From Oculatella sp. LEGE 06141 (lineage in GTDB: Bacteria; Cyanobacteriota; Cyanobacteriia; Elainellales; Elainellaceae), in contig NZ_JADEWO010000002.1 of NCBI RefSeq assembly GCF_015207605.1, positions 186,001 to 250,000 on the forward strand: DNA of 64,000 nt, read 5' to 3'. The position numbers and the translations under genes are program-made. How positions within the stretch are numbered: position 1 is the first letter of the stretch; each line of letters begins with the position of its first letter. The notes under the pieces were generated by a model that was given only the letters and a program-made list of their open reading frames with translations, had not been told where the DNA came from and searched no databases. Of the stretch, positions 18,076 through 25,979 are shown piece after piece.

Positions 18076-18474
18076 TTGCTGCCAAGATTCGCGGCTGATG
18101 CGCTAGCATACGAAATACAGACCAATAGGGAGTTGCGGCTGTTCAACGTCGTGATAATAGCACTCTTAATCCTTGTCATTGGTTTAACTCCATCCTTGTT
18201 TTCGCTTTGGGTCATGCGTCAGGCCGATGCCCGAACGCAAGCGAGACTAAGGCTGACGCTCGAAGCGGCTAGCGCTCGTCGGTTTCCCGGTTTGGCGCTT
18301 TCTCCCGACCATCACTATGTTGAAGGGCTGGGTTATATCATCGGTGACTTCAATTGTCGGTTCAACGCCCGATCCACTTACGTTCGGTGTGCGGTTAATC
18401 CGTTTGGGCCTTGCGACAGTTGTTCACATTACCAGCCGAAAGAATTGTCTGATGAGTCAGGTGAACCTTTGTAG
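18076..18474 (+). CDS. DUF6464-like small membrane protein
   Basis: 132 aa with one hydrophobic helix (about 23-46, NVVIIALLILVIGLTPSLFS). A soluble domain ends in a Cys-rich motif, IGDFNCRFNARSTYVRCAVN then PFGPCDSCSHYQP. Four cysteines in C-x(13)-C and C-x2-C spacing suggest metal binding or disulphides. I recall this motif from a cyanobacterial family catalogued as DUF6464; its function is unknown. The start is TTG at 18076, five bases after the stop of the MscS gene, so it belongs to that transcript. Confidence 0.75.
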   Translation: MLPRFAADALAYEIQTNRELRLFNVVIIALLILVIGLTPSLFSLWVMRQADARTQARLRLTLEAASARRFPGLALSPDHHYVEGLGYIIGDFNCRFNARSTYVRCAVNPFGPCDSCSHYQPKELSDESGEPL

Positions 18475-18544
18475 CTTCGACGAGTCTAAATGAGTCCTGA
18501 TTAATGGGTTGATGCGATCGCAGCAGAACAAGTCGTTCCAACAT

Positions 18545-19717
18545 CTACTCGAATCGATCGAGTGACAGTTGCAATATCACCTCATCGGCCTGCCCTGCGA
18601 CAAAGTGAGCATAGCGTCGAGCGATCGGCGGCAAAATTGCAAATGGATTGCTAAAGCCAGAAAAAATGTGCAAGCCATCTATTCCGGGGATCATTCCGAC
18701 TAAGGGAAGGCGATCGCCGCTAAACGCCACTAAACAGCGGCACCATCTTCCCGGTAAATTCTCAAGCGCTGGCAAAATGCGGCCAACGCTAGAGCGCAGC
18801 CACGCCTCGCTCTTTGCTGCATCAATCTCTGCTGTAACATCGGTTAACATGCGGCTGATTTGACCGAGCCGCAATCGACCATCGCTTAATTGAATTGCAC
18901 CCGCATCCATAATTGGAGCCGTGATCTCATATCCCGGTTTGCTCCAAAGCATAGCTGTGTCATGCTTCCCTGCTTCACCTTCCAGCGCAAACCGTTGCAG
19001 TTCTGCTGGCATCACAATGGTTTGCAGCCGCAAATCAACAGGCGGTGTTTCGATCAGCTCAGAGTGGGTAAAGTAGTTGCAAACCGTTATTCCTGCTGCG
19101 TGCAACAAGGCTCGACTCATGCCCCCAGCACAAATGACTACATTATTCCCCTCGTAGGTTACGGCAGACGTGGTAACGCCACAGACGCGATCTGCGGTTC
19201 GGTTCAATCCGGTAACTGTCGTAATCTCAATGGTGCCGCCTGCTCGCATAAACGCCTGGTTATACGCATTAACAATCCATTCTGGATTAACGCTGCCGTG
19301 TTTGAGATGGAGCGCACCCGCGATCGCTGCTCGATTAAGCAACGGTTCCATCTCACAAGCCTGATCCACACTTAGTAAGGTGGGTGCGATCGCAAACTGA
19401 TCATATGTTTTCGCTACCCGATGCGGCTCACGATCGGAGTCGATCGTCAACAGCAAATCTAATTCTCGAAATTGCGTATCACTGTCCAGTTCGTCCGACA
19501 GAACCCGGTGCCGTGCAATTCCTTCCTGGCAAAGTTGGCGTGTTAGATCCGTTGTGCCCGACCAATAGGCGATACCGCCATAGCTGTAGCGTGTAGCATT
19601 GTTAGCCGATGCGTCCTGCTCAACCAGCAAAACGTCGAAGCCCACATGGGCTAACTCATAGCTCAAGGCCGACCCTGTCAATCCACCACCCACTACAATC
19701 CAGTCATATGTTCTCAT
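18545..19717 (-). CDS. FAD-dependent oxidoreductase, DAO family
   Basis: 390 aa. The N-terminal dinucleotide-binding motif is WIVVGGGLTGSALSYELAHV with the acidic residue of LLVEQD at the end of strand 2. NATRYSYGGIAYWSG covers the isoalloxazine region, and a C-terminal FSGFSNPFAILPPIARRYAH resembles the G..(G/H)G.. segment of glycine oxidase and D-amino-acid oxidase relatives. The family oxidises amines or amino acids with FAD. The exact substrate is not evident. It reads as a single gene, with flanking genes divergent (20083) and convergent (18076). Confidence 0.85.
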   Translation of the reverse strand: MRTYDWIVVGGGLTGSALSYELAHVGFDVLLVEQDASANNATRYSYGGIAYWSGTTDLTRQLCQEGIARHRVLSDELDSDTQFRELDLLLTIDSDREPHRVAKTYDQFAIAPTLLSVDQACEMEPLLNRAAIAGALHLKHGSVNPEWIVNAYNQAFMRAGGTIEITTVTGLNRTADRVCGVTTSAVTYEGNNVVICAGGMSRALLHAAGITVCNYFTHSELIETPPVDLRLQTIVMPAELQRFALEGEAGKHDTAMLWSKPGYEITAPIMDAGAIQLSDGRLRLGQISRMLTDVTAEIDAAKSEAWLRSSVGRILPALENLPGRWCRCLVAFSGDRLPLVGMIPGIDGLHIFSGFSNPFAILPPIARRYAHFVAGQADEVILQLSLDRFE

Positions 19718-19764
19718 GCACTCTAGACCTACGCTGCTATAACTGATGGCATTACTTTAGTCTG

Positions 19765-19935
19765 CTAGCTTTCCTGGGAATAGCCAGACGGCTCGCCTTC
19801 TACTAGCACCACCTCAATGTTAAGAATACATACGGCTTGAGCACGCACTTGGTTTGGATAGTTGTTCAGCAGCCAACCGCCCCAATCCTGGAAACACGAA
19901 GTAGAGACGACCTCCTGTAAATCGCAAGGAGCTTG
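19765..19935 (-). pseudogene. Possible gene remnant, 56 codons without a start
   Basis: After an in-frame TGA, 56 sense codons run to TAG. The translation has protein-like composition (QDWGGWLLNNYPNQVRAQAV, then CILNIEVVLVEGEPSG). The only in-frame start candidate is a GTG after half of it. It may be the 3' end of a decayed gene, or a small gene whose true start was lost by a frameshift. I do not recognise the family. Confidence 0.35.
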
Positions 19936-20040
19936 TCATCGGCTGTTATGGCGTGCTGAAAGCGGTGAGCATTTCGGATGATACCCTAACCCTTGTCAAA
20001 CTTTAATTTGGCTTTACACGAATCCAAAGTTCTCGTAATT

Positions 20041-20060
20041 CCGTAGTAGTACTACTGCGG
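20041..20060. promoter_or_regulatory. 20-bp near-perfect palindrome, candidate operator
   Basis: ccgtagtagtactactgcgg is symmetric except for one base pair, with a perfect 12-bp core agtagtactact. It ends 22 bases before the start of the small exported protein gene. Position and symmetry suggest a binding site for a dimeric regulator; no regulator is identified. Confidence 0.5.
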
Positions 20061-20082
20061 AACACCGCTAGAATAAGCAAGA

Positions 20083-20364
20083 TTGTCTAAAGAACCTCAC
20101 TCCCCCACTTCACATCTATCTATGGGTAGAAAAATTAACCGATTCTTGCTCCTGATTGCTTCCTGCGGCATCGTAGGTGTTGTGCTAGGCGGTACCGCAA
20201 GCCGCGCAACCATCAATCAGTGCTTAGACGATGACACGCCTTCTAATAGCTGCCTGACTCAAAATCCAGTAACGAAGACCATCGAAGGAATGAGCGGCGG
20301 GTTTATTGCCGGAGCTGGAGCTGCTGCTGGTGCAACCTGGCAGCTTCGCAACAAAGACGCTTAA
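20083..20364 (+). CDS. Small exported or membrane-anchored protein, 93 aa
   Basis: From the TTG at 20083 the product has a charged N-terminus, a hydrophobic segment (RFLLLIASCGIVGVVLGGTA) and a short domain with two cysteines (QCLDDDTPSNSCLTQ). A Gly/Ala-rich hydrophobic segment (MSGGFIAGAGAAAGATW) lies near the C-terminus. An ATG at 20122 would give 80 aa beginning MGRKINRF and is equally plausible. I do not recognise the family. A palindrome precedes the gene and a strong hairpin follows it, supporting a separate small transcript. Confidence 0.6.
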   Translation: MSKEPHSPTSHLSMGRKINRFLLLIASCGIVGVVLGGTASRATINQCLDDDTPSNSCLTQNPVTKTIEGMSGGFIAGAGAAAGATWQLRNKDA

Positions 20365-20376
20365 GCCATCCCATAA

Positions 20377-20408
20377 AATATGGAGTAGAGCTAACTCTAC
20401 TCCATATT
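20377..20408 (+). terminator. Perfect 14-bp hairpin after the small exported protein gene
   Basis: Arms aatatggagtagag and ctctactccatatt pair perfectly around a ctaa loop, 12 bases after the stop codon. There is no long U tract, so it may also be an mRNA-stabilising 3' end. It also lies about 200 bases downstream of the convergent glsB-type gene. Confidence 0.7.
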
Positions 20409-20577
20409 CGCATCAATATCACGATCTTAACAAAGCTGAATAAAGGCTTATTCAACCCTCATCCAAGCAGCAATAAATCGATCGTTGGTGTTAGCACGGT
20501 CGATCGCCGCTCTATTTTGGTAGAACTCCGGCGTGTGGCGGTTTATCTGCACTAGCGCGATCATTATTGCTGCCGCC

Positions 20578-20608
20578 CCGTGTTTTTAAAGCACCGTGTT
20601 TTAAAGCA
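20578..20608. repeat. Imperfect 15/16-bp tandem duplication
   Basis: ccgtgtttttaaagca at 20578-20593 is followed directly by ccgtgttttaaagca at 20594-20608, differing by one T. It lies four bases past the stop of the 20613 gene and so falls in its 3' untranslated region. It is probably a small slippage duplication. Confidence 0.75.
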
Positions 20609-20612
20609 ATGG

Positions 20613-20891
20613 TTATGCTGCTCTGCGGGTTACCAGACCCCACAGGAAGATGAGGATAATAGCACCTACGATGGCAAGAGCAATACTAGGAATAGTTAAA
20701 GCGCCTGCTGTTGCTCCCGCGCTCGTTCCAAGCAAGGCTTGACCAATCCAACCTCCGAGCAGAGCACCCAAAATTCCCAAACCGATTGTCGCCAGGATAC
20801 CGCCACCCTGATTACCAGGATAAATGAGCTTGGCAAGCGCACCAGCGATCAGACCTAAAACAACCCAAGCTAGAATTCCTGTGACTGACAT
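20613..20891 (-). CDS. GlsB/YeaQ/YmgE-family membrane protein
   Basis: 92 aa with three Gly-rich hydrophobic helices. The signature of the transglycosylase-associated/YeaQ family is clear: GLIAGALAKLIYPGNQGGG, then LGILGALLGGWIGQALLG. Members are small inner-membrane proteins induced by envelope or acid/osmotic stress; their mechanism is unknown. AAGGAG lies eight bases before the ATG at 20891. It appears monocistronic. Confidence 0.88.
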   Translation of the reverse strand: MSVTGILAWVVLGLIAGALAKLIYPGNQGGGILATIGLGILGALLGGWIGQALLGTSAGATAGALTIPSIALAIVGAIILIFLWGLVTRRAA

Positions 20892-21175
20892 GCGAGTTTC
20901 TCCTTACTTCTTACGCTTAATCTTTATCTAACAAGCTGTCATATACACAGTATCCCGGCGACAATGCTTTTTGCTTCTGCCCGAAGGCGTAATCATCTCA
21001 GCAAAATGAAAAGACGAAATAAGCTGCTTCAAACGTTCCTTAAGTCTGAAATGTAGCACCGATTTAAAGAGTCCTATTCTGCCGTTTCAGTAGTCATTTG
21101 TTAACGGTTTCTTTACTAGATTTTTATCAACTAGGCTCTACTTCTTGAGGATGAATAGAAGCGACTTGCTATGAC

Positions 21176-22588
21176 CTAAGGCAGAACGATTGGAGCCGAA
21201 ATCACGTGTTGGGCTTCCAGGAAGGCAGCCGCCCTCAATATAGTTGCTTCCTGATACGGAGCGGCAATTATTTGTACGCCGATGGGTAAACCGTTTGCAC
21301 GTTGCACCGGAACAGAGAGAACGGGCAGGCCAACAAACGATAAGGGTTGAGTATACAGCCCCAGGTTTGGTCGGGTTAAGACTTCAACTCCATCCAGTAC
21401 CATTGTGGTTTGCCCGATTTTGGGAGCCGTGCAGGGAGTGGCTGGTGCCAGAATCAAATCGGCTTGCTGAAAGCACTCACTGAGGCGATCGCGATACCAG
21501 CGGCGGAAGCGCTGCGCTTGCAGGTACCAACTGCCAGGAATCATTGCACCTGCCAGGAATCGATCGCGTGTGGCTGGGTCAAAATCTTGAGGGCATGTTC
21601 TAAGCCGCTCTAGATGCAAATTGCTGCCTTCGCAGGCGGTGATAATGTAAGCCGCCGCCCTGGCTCGATGCGTTTCGGGAAGGGTAATTCGCTCACGGGC
21701 ACTCAATGCCTGAGCTACCCGCTCAACCGCTTCAAAGACTTCTGGTTCCCCCCCGGTTGCAAAGTAGCCATCGGCGATCGCAATCCGCAAGCCTGTAATT
21801 CCCTGAGAGAGTTGCGGCAAACATTGCTCTGGTGGGCGAGTGGTACAAATGGGGTCGTTAGCGTCTGAGCCTTGCAGAACGTCAAACGCGGCAGCAATGT
21901 CTCGAACAGAACGGGCAAATGGGCCAATATGATCCAGGCTACCGACAAACGGGTATGCTCCTGCCCGTGACAAGCGGCCGTAGGTTGGCTTGAGTCCAAA
22001 AATGCCACACAAGGAAGACGGTACTCGAATTGAGCCGTTGGTATCTGAGCCGAGGGTCAACGGTACCAAACCCGCTGCAACAGAAACGGCTGACCCACCC
22101 GACGAACCACCGCCAACACGCTCCAGGTCGTACGGGTTATGGCAAGGCCCATAATGGCTATTTTCAGTCGTGAAACCGTAGGCGTACTCGTCCATGTTGA
22201 GTGCCCCGACAAGCACGGCACCCGCTTGCTTCAAGGCCGCTACAGCGGTTGCGTCTTGAGAGGCTGGAGAATTGGCTTGATTGATTTTGGAACCCGCTAC
22301 CGTAACCAACCCTGCAATATCAAACAGGTTTTTTACCGCAAACGGTACACCCGCCAACAGTCCCGGATCTTGCCCCGCCGCGATCGCAGCATCAACCTGA
22401 GCGGCATCTGCCAGAGCTTGCGCTTGAGTAATGCTGGTGAAGCTGTTGATGGCTGGATCTCTGGCTGCAATGCGAGCCAGCGCGGCCTGGGTAACGGTGG
22501 TGGCACTAACGACTCCGGCACGAACTGCTTCAGCGGTGGCGATCGCATCCAGCGAATCCAGATCAAGCGTGTCAAGATTAAGGGTCAT
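21176..22588 (-). CDS. AtzE-like amidase (amidase signature family)
   Basis: 470 aa amidase-signature hydrolase. The catalytic triad can be placed as Lys86 (PFAVKNLFD), cis-Ser162 (GGGSSGGS) and Ser186 (GSDTNGSIRVPSS). The DTNGS variant rather than DTGGS is what I recall from AtzE-type 1-carboxybiuret hydrolases. The gene upstream encodes a GatC-like AtzG homologue and overlaps by four bases (ATGA), matching the AtzE-AtzG two-subunit arrangement. No AtzD, AtzF or urea carboxylase gene is in the window, so the natural substrate here may be another amide. The C-terminal third (QRANGLPIGVQIIAAPYQEA) is typical of the family. Cytosolic. Confidence 0.88.
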   Translation of the reverse strand: MTLNLDTLDLDSLDAIATAEAVRAGVVSATTVTQAALARIAARDPAINSFTSITQAQALADAAQVDAAIAAGQDPGLLAGVPFAVKNLFDIAGLVTVAGSKINQANSPASQDATAVAALKQAGAVLVGALNMDEYAYGFTTENSHYGPCHNPYDLERVGGGSSGGSAVSVAAGLVPLTLGSDTNGSIRVPSSLCGIFGLKPTYGRLSRAGAYPFVGSLDHIGPFARSVRDIAAAFDVLQGSDANDPICTTRPPEQCLPQLSQGITGLRIAIADGYFATGGEPEVFEAVERVAQALSARERITLPETHRARAAAYIITACEGSNLHLERLRTCPQDFDPATRDRFLAGAMIPGSWYLQAQRFRRWYRDRLSECFQQADLILAPATPCTAPKIGQTTMVLDGVEVLTRPNLGLYTQPLSFVGLPVLSVPVQRANGLPIGVQIIAAPYQEATILRAAAFLEAQHVISAPIVLP

Positions 22589-22815
22589 AGCTGATCCAGG
22601 CCAGACGAAACGGGTTGAAAAATAGGAGCGGCTTCCATGTCATCAGGCAGCGGAAACTGATTGACCAGTTGCGCGATCGCCGCAATTCGAGCCATGTTGT
22701 CGATTACACCAGGTCGATAGTCTGGCTCAATGGGCAGATGCAGGGCACTTGCGAGTTGATCAACATAAGCGGCTGCATCGAAAGAAGATTCCACCATAGG
22801 AGTACCGTTTAGCAA
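22585..22815 (-). CDS. AtzG-like (DUF4089) small subunit of the amidase
   Basis: 76 aa, helical, resembling GatC and AtzG: DAAAYVDQLASALHLPIEPD followed by NMARIAAIAQLVNQFPLPDD, then an acidic Pro-containing tail. In characterised AtzE-AtzG and GatCA complexes this subunit wraps the amidase and stabilises it. The gene lies directly upstream of the amidase with an ATGA overlap, implying translational coupling and fixed stoichiometry. Start is ATG at 22815; an in-frame ATG at 22797 (MVESSFDAAAY) is an alternative, and neither has a clear Shine-Dalgarno. Confidence 0.8.
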   Translation of the reverse strand: MLNGTPMVESSFDAAAYVDQLASALHLPIEPDYRPGVIDNMARIAAIAQLVNQFPLPDDMEAAPIFQPVSSGLDQL

Positions 22816-22966
22816 GATGAGAAAACGATATCCTAATAATCTGCCGTATGCACCAAACCTCTTTTTTAAAGCAATTTCAAGGCTAAAAGGGATTCAGCCG
22901 ATACCGTAGACTGAGACTGTGTTAGAAAACGGCTGATTTGCTTTGGCTATTGTTTAGGATTTCGTA

Positions 22967-23719
22967 ATGGAATCTCTGGTTCTAATCAGTATTGTCATTT
23001 TGTTAGTGATTGTCGGGTTTTATGCCTGGTTTACCTACAAGATCTTGCAGGAACTTCGGCAGGAAAACCGTTTATTGAAAGGTACGCTAGAACAACAGCT
23101 AAAACTGTCTTCTTTTCCACATCTCTACTGTGATATGCAGACGGAGATTCCTGGAAAGGCATTGAAGCTAGAGATGTATAACATTGGTAGCGTTCCAGCC
23201 TATGACATTCATATCAGCGTCATTGGAGCGTATACCGAAGAAGGAATTGATATTTCTACGTTCATGCGGAACTTTGTGCAGCCGCGCTATCGCAAGTATC
23301 CGCTTCAGGCTGACAAAGTGGGGTATTACGGCATTCGCAGTATTTTTCGCTGCCCAACCTTACCCACGCAAAAACGATTGACGATCGCACTGAACCTGCC
23401 TACCCAACCCGTTGATATTTACGCCTTAACGCAATACCGCGACGTGTCTGGCGGAAACTACCACCAGGTGTATTGTTTTTCAGATATTGACGAAAAAGGC
23501 AGCTATCGCGCCAATATTTTGGAGCCGCAACGGTTTGAGCCGCTCGAACGGCTGCACTTTTATGACATGGATGATGCCAAACTGCCCGTAACGGACAAAC
23601 CGTTGCCTTTCTCTGTGGGAGATTTTGTGGATTTGTGGAACCATTCGCTGTCCCACCGCCTAACAACCCTTTATTCTGAGGCGATCGTCCATCTACAGGA
23701 AGTCCACGATACGCCTTAA
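22967..23719 (+). CDS. Membrane-anchored protein of unknown function, 250 aa
   Basis: An N-terminal membrane helix (VLISIVILLVIVGFYAWFTY) is followed by a short charged coiled coil (QELRQENRLLKGTLEQQLKL). A beta-rich domain (about 52-200) contains LKLEMYNIGSVPAYDIHISV, the kind of segment seen in many bacterial membrane-tethered beta sandwiches. The C-terminus is hydrophilic. No catalytic motif is visible. I do not recognise a named family, but the composition is clearly coding. Its TAA stop overlaps the TAA of the convergent coaE gene within ttaa at 23716-23719. Confidence 0.8.
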   Translation: MESLVLISIVILLVIVGFYAWFTYKILQELRQENRLLKGTLEQQLKLSSFPHLYCDMQTEIPGKALKLEMYNIGSVPAYDIHISVIGAYTEEGIDISTFMRNFVQPRYRKYPLQADKVGYYGIRSIFRCPTLPTQKRLTIALNLPTQPVDIYALTQYRDVSGGNYHQVYCFSDIDEKGSYRANILEPQRFEPLERLHFYDMDDAKLPVTDKPLPFSVGDFVDLWNHSLSHRLTTLYSEAIVHLQEVHDTP

Positions 23720-24363
23720 TTTGTGCGGTGAGCCAATGCCGCATCCACCTGTTGCTGTAACGCCTCTAATGTTGAAGAGTTATCGAGAATCACGTCCGCT
23801 CGCCGCCGCTTTTCTGCAATCGGTAGTTGGCTGTCGATTCTGGCCTGAATTTGCTCCACAGTGAGCCGATCGCGTTGCCTTAGTCGGGCTTGCTGCTGCT
23901 CAGGGGTACAGGAAATCACCCAGATTTCGCTTACCAGATCGGTCATCTGCACTTCAAATAGCAATGGAATGACTAAAACGGCCAGCGATTGAGCCGCATG
24001 GTGCGGCTCCTGCTCCGCTAACTGCATCAGGTTTGTTTCCAGCCGATCGCGTACATAGGGATGAATCTGCTGTTCCAGCCAGCGGCGTTCTAGCTCATCT
24101 GCAAAGACGATTTCCCCCAGCCGTTGCCGATGAAGGCGGCCATCTGGTTGCAGCAGGCGATCGCCATAGCGTTCCACAATTTTGGCTAACACCGTTGAAC
24201 CTGGCTCTACCGCTTCACGGGCATACCAATCTGCATCCAGGATCGGCAACTGGTAGCGATCGGCTAAATAGGTTGAAACGGTGGTTTTTCCCATGCCGAC
24301 TCCACCCGTTAAACCAATCACCCGATGGGGTAGTCCGTCTGTGCGGAGTGCAAGGGGGATCAT
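23716..24363 (-). CDS. coaE: Dephospho-CoA kinase
   Basis: CoaE phosphorylates the 3' hydroxyl of dephospho-CoA, the last step of CoA synthesis. The P-loop is GLTGGVGMGKTTVS, and DADWYAREAVEPGS is the CoA-binding loop. LLFEVQMTDLVSEIWVISC and RQRDRLTVEQIQARIDSQLP follow as usual for the family. I choose the ATG at 24363, giving 215 aa beginning MIPLALRTDGLPHRVIG. This start overlaps the stop of the cobA-hemD fusion as ATGA. A longer reading from 24450 would add 29 residues unlike the family. Cotranscription with the fusion is very likely. Confidence 0.93.
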   Translation of the reverse strand: MIPLALRTDGLPHRVIGLTGGVGMGKTTVSTYLADRYQLPILDADWYAREAVEPGSTVLAKIVERYGDRLLQPDGRLHRQRLGEIVFADELERRWLEQQIHPYVRDRLETNLMQLAEQEPHHAAQSLAVLVIPLLFEVQMTDLVSEIWVISCTPEQQQARLRQRDRLTVEQIQARIDSQLPIAEKRRRADVILDNSSTLEALQQQVDAALAHRTN

Positions 24364-25949
24364 GAAACCCAATCTACTAGCGCGTTGGTTAAACCTTCTA
24401 AGGTATATTCGCTGGCTTCCACATCGACTCGCCCAAAGACTTGCTGGCACGCAAGCGAGGTTTGGGGGCCAATAGAAGCAATACAGACGCGATCGGCAGT
24501 CCAGGTGGAAGGCAGCGCCGCTTGGCTGAGCTGGTGGAAGCAGTTGACCGTTTTGGAACTGGCAAAGGTAATGATATCGATCGCCCCTTGTTCCAGGGCT
24601 GCGATAATCTCTGGCTCTATAGCTGAGGCGCAGCCAGACTGATAAGCCGCCGCTTCCGTAACGATCGCCCCCTGAGCCGTAAACTCTTGCACCAATAGCT
24701 CTCGACCACCTGTTTCGACCCTGGGAAATAAAATCGTGATTCCGGTCATGCGATCGCGATCGGGAAAATGCTCGACCAGCGCATCAGCCACAAAGTTCGG
24801 CGGGATAAAGTCGGGTTGCAACCCCCGCTGGCGTAAACTGGCCGCCGTTTTTTGCCCAACTACTGCAATTTTGACACCCGCCAGGTCGCGGGCATCTTTA
24901 CCTGAGCTGGCCAGACGGTCGAAGAAATAATCAACGCCGTTAGTTGAGGTCAAAACTAGCCAGTTGAATTCAGAAAGACGAGCGATCGCCTGATCTAACG
25001 CTTGCCAACTGGAGGGTGGCTCCAGTTGCAGCGCTGGCATTTCCAGGACGGTTGCACCCTGTTGCTGTAACAGTGCGGTGAATTGGCTGGATTGCCCAGC
25101 AGACCGGGTGACCAGAATCGTTTTGCCATGCAAAGGGAGCTGAATAGAGGGCACAGTATGAGTCGGCAGATCAACCATAGGAGCTACAGAACGCTGTTTC
25201 TCATTGTCTGACGAAAAGGGAGACTGAAGAAAGGGACGCAGCCCAACCACTTCCCCCACCACAATCACCGCTGGAGAAAGGGGTTGCCGTGCCGTGTTCT
25301 GCTCAATCGTCATCAGGGTGCCAATCCAATGCTGCTGCTGGGGTTGCCCTGCCCAACGGATCACGGCAATTGGCGTTTGGGGCGATCGCCCCCAGCGTTG
25401 CAACTGCTGCACTATTTCGCTTAAGTGGCGGGCACCCATCAAAACGACAAGCGTATCAATTTGGGATAATGCTTCCCAGTTCAATATTTCAGGAGCATGG
25501 GCGCTAAAGACTGCAAAACCGTGGCTCAATACCGGATCGGTCAGGGGAATGCTGGTTAAAAGCGGTGCCGCCAGGGCAGAGGAAATGCCGGGAACCACCT
25601 CAAACGGACAGTTTGCCTCGATCAGCGCCTGCATTTCTGCCGTACATCGCCCAAAAATAAACGGATCGCCGCTCTTTAACCGCACCACCTGCTGCCCGTT
25701 GAGGCCGTGTTTTACGAGCAGTTGATTGATCTCGGCTTGCGGTGTACTGCTTTTGCCGCCCCGTTTGCCCACATCCAGCTTGAGGCAACCGGGAGGAAGC
25801 CAGGTGAACAGGCGATCGTCTACCAGCGCGTCATAAATGAGCACGTCTGCCTGAGTTAGCAGGTGATAGCCACGCATGGTCATGTAGGCCATGTCGCCTG
25901 GGCCTGCCCCCACCAGGTACACCTTGCCGCGTCCTGCCTGCATCATCAA
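24360..25949 (-). CDS. cobA-hemD: Uroporphyrinogen-III methyltransferase fused to uroporphyrinogen-III synthase
   Basis: 529 aa. Residues about 8-245 are SUMT: VYLVGAGPGDMAYMTMRGYH, LKSGDPFIFGRCTAEMQAL and VVPGISSALAAPLLTSIPLT are the family's SAM-binding and substrate signatures. It methylates uroporphyrinogen III at C2 and C7 towards precorrin-2, for siroheme and corrinoids. Residues about 272-527 are HemD, which closes the macrocycle: TILVTRSAGQSSQFTALLQQ, LVLTSTNGVDYFF and IITFASSKTVNCFHQL. The fusion couples synthesis of uroporphyrinogen III to the siroheme/cobalamin branch. Linker residues 246-270 are hydrophilic. coaE overlaps its stop and hpt ends 30 bases upstream. Confidence 0.93.
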   Translation of the reverse strand: MMMQAGRGKVYLVGAGPGDMAYMTMRGYHLLTQADVLIYDALVDDRLFTWLPPGCLKLDVGKRGGKSSTPQAEINQLLVKHGLNGQQVVRLKSGDPFIFGRCTAEMQALIEANCPFEVVPGISSALAAPLLTSIPLTDPVLSHGFAVFSAHAPEILNWEALSQIDTLVVLMGARHLSEIVQQLQRWGRSPQTPIAVIRWAGQPQQQHWIGTLMTIEQNTARQPLSPAVIVVGEVVGLRPFLQSPFSSDNEKQRSVAPMVDLPTHTVPSIQLPLHGKTILVTRSAGQSSQFTALLQQQGATVLEMPALQLEPPSSWQALDQAIARLSEFNWLVLTSTNGVDYFFDRLASSGKDARDLAGVKIAVVGQKTAASLRQRGLQPDFIPPNFVADALVEHFPDRDRMTGITILFPRVETGGRELLVQEFTAQGAIVTEAAAYQSGCASAIEPEIIAALEQGAIDIITFASSKTVNCFHQLSQAALPSTWTADRVCIASIGPQTSLACQQVFGRVDVEASEYTLEGLTNALVDWVS

Positions 25950-25979
25950 GTTTGTCCCTAACCTGCCATTAACCTGCCA

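Larger units (their letters stand above)
19718..20082. other. Intergenic region with a gene remnant and a palindrome
   Basis: 365 bases between divergent genes. A minus-strand open frame without start codon (19765-19935) reads like a degraded gene. A 20-bp palindrome lies at 20041-20060. Both are listed separately. The rest shows nothing. Confidence 0.6.
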
